This document shows positions 10,875-12,865 of a stretch of 12,865 nt of DNA, in pieces. This stretch comes from DATKFM01 sp035544395. GTDB taxonomy: Bacteria > Pseudomonadota > Alphaproteobacteria > Dongiales > Dongiaceae. The notes beneath the pieces were generated by a model. That model ran no database searches. It saw only the letters and a list, made by a program, of their open reading frames with translations, and was not told where the DNA came from. The stretch lies in NCBI GenBank assembly GCA_035544395.1, contig DATKFM010000014.1:1-12865 (forward strand), read 5' to 3'. Made by a program: the position numbers and the translations under genes. The first letter of the stretch is position 1, and every line of letters begins with the position of its first letter.

Positions 10875-12836
10875 CTAGAGCGCCGTCGCGACCTTCAGGC
10901 CTTCCAGCACGGCTTCTTCCGCCGTGCGCGGCGTGGCGCAATCGCCGATAAGATGGATATCGATTTCAAGCCCATCCAACTCTGTTTCCAGCTCGGCGAC
11001 GCGATCCTGCCCATAGGACGTGACGAGGGTATTAACGTCTTCGAGCACGATAGGTTCCCCGCTGGAAGCATGCTGGAAATACACCGTATTTCCGTCGGCG
11101 CCGAACAGCCGCGCATAGGGGATGATCTCGACGCCGAGCTTGTGCAGGATGCCGTTCCAACTGTCGCGCACATACCAGGGCAGCCGCTGTCCCGCATGTA
11201 GCCCGTCGACGCAGAGCCGCACGCGGCAGCCGGCGCGGGCCAGCTTTTCCGCCAGGCCCAGACCAATCCAGTCGGCGCGCCAATCGGCGACAACGACGGA
11301 AGCGCCGATGTTGGCTTCGTCGCGCAGCACCTGCCAGGCATTGACGATGTGTGTGTCGTCGCCGGTTTCCATGTCGGGCATATGCGGTTTGGCGCCGGTG
11401 GCGATGATAATGGCGTCCGGCTTCTCCCGCTCCACCAGCGCGCGGTCGACTTTGGTGCGCTTTACCACCCTGGCGCCCGCCAGTTCCACTTCGCGCGTGA
11501 GATTGGTGACGATGCCGCCGAACTCGGCGCGCCCAGGCAATAGCTGCGCCAGCAGCGCCTGGCCGCCGAGCCGCTCGCTCGCTTCATAGAGCGTGACGTC
11601 ATGGCCGCGCTCCGCCGCCACGGCCGCCGCTTTCATCCCCGCGGGACCGCCGCCGGCGATCAGGATCTTCTTTTTCCGCGCCGCCGGCTTCACCGCGCCA
11701 TAGGCAAGCTCTCGGCCGGTCTCTGGATGTTGGATGCAGGAAATCGAATAACCCAAATGGAAATGGCCGATGCAGGCCTGGTTGCAGCCGATGCAGGCGC
11801 GGATATCGTCGGGACGATCCTCCCGCGCCTTGTTGGACATCTCCGGATCGCAGATCTGCGCCCGGGTCATGCCGCACATGTCGGCCTGGCCGGAGGCCAG
11901 GATCTGCTCGGCGATCTGCGGCTGGTTGATGCGGCCGGCGACGAACACCGGCCGCTTCACTTTCGCCTTCACCGTGGCGGCGAAGGGCGCGACATAGCCG
12001 GTGTTGACGATCATCGGCGGCACGATATGCACGGCGCCGGCGATGGAGGCCGACGATCCCGCGATCACGTTGTAGTAGTCGAGCTGCCCTTCGGCTTCGA
12101 GCGCGACGATGGCCTCCAGCGCCTCGTTGGATTTCTGCCCGTCATGATCCATGTCCTCGCCGGAGATGCGCAGGCCGCAGACAAAGTCCCTGCCGACTTC
12201 GCGGCGGATCGACTCGATCACCTCGCGCAGGAAGCGCAGCCGGTTTTCGAAGGGCCCGCCATACTCGTCCTCGCGCCGGTTGAGTCGGGGATTGAGGAAC
12301 TGCGACGGCAGGTAGCCGTGGCTGGCGACGATCTCGCAGCCATCCATGCCGGCGCTGCGCATCCGCCGCGCCGCCGCGCCATAGCCGGCGACGATCTCGT
12401 CAATCAGCTTCTTGTGGAGCGGCCGCGGCATGACGTGGAAGCGTTCGTTCGGCACCGCCGACGGCGCGTAGGCGACGACGATGGAGCCGTCCTGCCCTTC
12501 CATGATCTCGCGGCCGGGATGGAAGAGCTGCCCGAACAGGCGGCAATCATGGGAATTGCACATCTCCGCCAGCTTGCGATAGCCGGGGATGCATTCGTCC
12601 GTCGTCGCCTTCAGCACATGGGAGCTGTAGAGGCCGGTCTCATGCACGCTCGCCACCTGCGCCACGATCAGCCCGCAGCCGCCCTTCGCCCGCGCCTCAT
12701 GATAGGCGATCAGCGGCGCATTGACGTGATGATCCCGCGGCAGGCTGGTGTCATGCCCGGTCGACAGGATGCGGTTCTTGACCGTGACATTGCCGACGGC
12801 GACCGGCGAGAAAAGATGGGGATATCTTACGGGCAT
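10875..12836 (-). CDS. FMN/FAD/4Fe-4S oxidoreductase of the trimethylamine dehydrogenase-2,4-dienoyl-CoA reductase family
   Basis: 653 residues in two parts. Residues 1-340 are an Old Yellow Enzyme-type TIM barrel: FSPVAVGNVTVKNRI, FGQLFHPGR and SHGYLPSQFLNPRLNRREDE (172-191) with His173. Next is the 4Fe-4S binding set Cys348, Cys351, Cys355 and Cys367 (CIGCNQAC then 11 residues then C), diagnostic of this family. Residues 387-653 form the FAD/NAD-binding domain, with ILIAGGGPAGMKAAAVAAER (391-410), an ATG motif at 480 and GDCATPRTAEEA (631-642). The second dinucleotide fold lacks a clean GxGxxG. It likely transfers electrons from a substrate or NAD(P)H through the cluster to flavin. The tyrosine that precedes the active-site His in trimethylamine dehydrogenase (YGAH) reads V-A-S-H here, so the substrate probably differs; N-methyl amine or betaine demethylation is possible. 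The 3' neighbour is the small exported protein. ATG 12836 has a moderate GAG site. Confidence 0.92.
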   Translation of the reverse strand: MPVRYPHLFSPVAVGNVTVKNRILSTGHDTSLPRDHHVNAPLIAYHEARAKGGCGLIVAQVASVHETGLYSSHVLKATTDECIPGYRKLAEMCNSHDCRLFGQLFHPGREIMEGQDGSIVVAYAPSAVPNERFHVMPRPLHKKLIDEIVAGYGAAARRMRSAGMDGCEIVASHGYLPSQFLNPRLNRREDEYGGPFENRLRFLREVIESIRREVGRDFVCGLRISGEDMDHDGQKSNEALEAIVALEAEGQLDYYNVIAGSSASIAGAVHIVPPMIVNTGYVAPFAATVKAKVKRPVFVAGRINQPQIAEQILASGQADMCGMTRAQICDPEMSNKAREDRPDDIRACIGCNQACIGHFHLGYSISCIQHPETGRELAYGAVKPAARKKKILIAGGGPAGMKAAAVAAERGHDVTLYEASERLGGQALLAQLLPGRAEFGGIVTNLTREVELAGARVVKRTKVDRALVEREKPDAIIIATGAKPHMPDMETGDDTHIVNAWQVLRDEANIGASVVVADWRADWIGLGLAEKLARAGCRVRLCVDGLHAGQRLPWYVRDSWNGILHKLGVEIIPYARLFGADGNTVYFQHASSGEPIVLEDVNTLVTSYGQDRVAELETELDGLEIDIHLIGDCATPRTAEEAVLEGLKVATAL

Positions 12837-12865
12837 CTTAGCTCTGCTACTTCCGCGAGCCCGGG

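Noticed and set aside
1..12865. Defence system, CRISPR array, prophage, insertion sequence or RNA gene
   Set aside because: No direct repeats with unique spacers, no transposase, integrase, toxin-antitoxin or nuclease genes, and no tRNA- or rRNA-like sequence was seen by eye. RadC alone is a housekeeping-type gene here.

Overview
The window looks like ordinary chromosomal DNA from a GC-rich alphaproteobacterium, possibly in or near the Rhodospirillales. This is an inference from high GC, a PleC/DivJ-like histidine kinase, a PAS_5-type stand-alone protein, lone EamA permeases and a long C/T-rich REP-like hairpin. No phage, transposon, CRISPR, tRNA or rRNA was seen. I found eleven protein genes that I consider real; the first is cut by the left edge.

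Left part (1-4500): the C-terminal half of RadC (+) converges on a gene for a secreted Gly/Ser-rich protein with an Ala-rich helical tail (-). Divergent from that gene, across a relatively AT-rich spacer, is a membrane histidine kinase of PleC/DivJ type (+). The kinase converges on a PAS_5-domain protein (-), which lies just downstream of a LysR-type regulator (-). A LysR-box-like dyad lies in front of the regulator, and an 8-bp inverted repeat lies in front of the PAS gene.

Middle part (4500-7000): a two-gene unit on the minus strand encodes a HAMP-containing sensor kinase followed, with a 4-nt ATGA overlap, by a receiver domain that has no output domain. The leader of this unit holds a perfect 9-bp and a perfect 6-bp inverted repeat, and a GC-rich hairpin follows its stop codon.

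Right part (7000-12865): a crotonase-fold enoyl-CoA hydratase (-) is divergent from a compact operon (+). That operon has two tandem paralogous EamA/DMT permeases 2 bp apart and a small EutQ-like cupin. Its end is separated by three successive hairpins from a convergent small exported protein (-). Upstream of that protein is a large two-domain flavin/Fe-S oxidoreductase (-) of the trimethylamine dehydrogenase/2,4-dienoyl-CoA reductase family. The right-hand genes suggest small-molecule uptake or export plus acyl-CoA or amine catabolism, but the substrate cannot be read from sequence.

I see no clear evidence for a new multi-gene system. The most unusual items are the Gly/Ser-rich exported protein, the kinase with an output-less receiver and a dyad-rich leader, the permease pair with cupin, and the triple-hairpin convergent junction.
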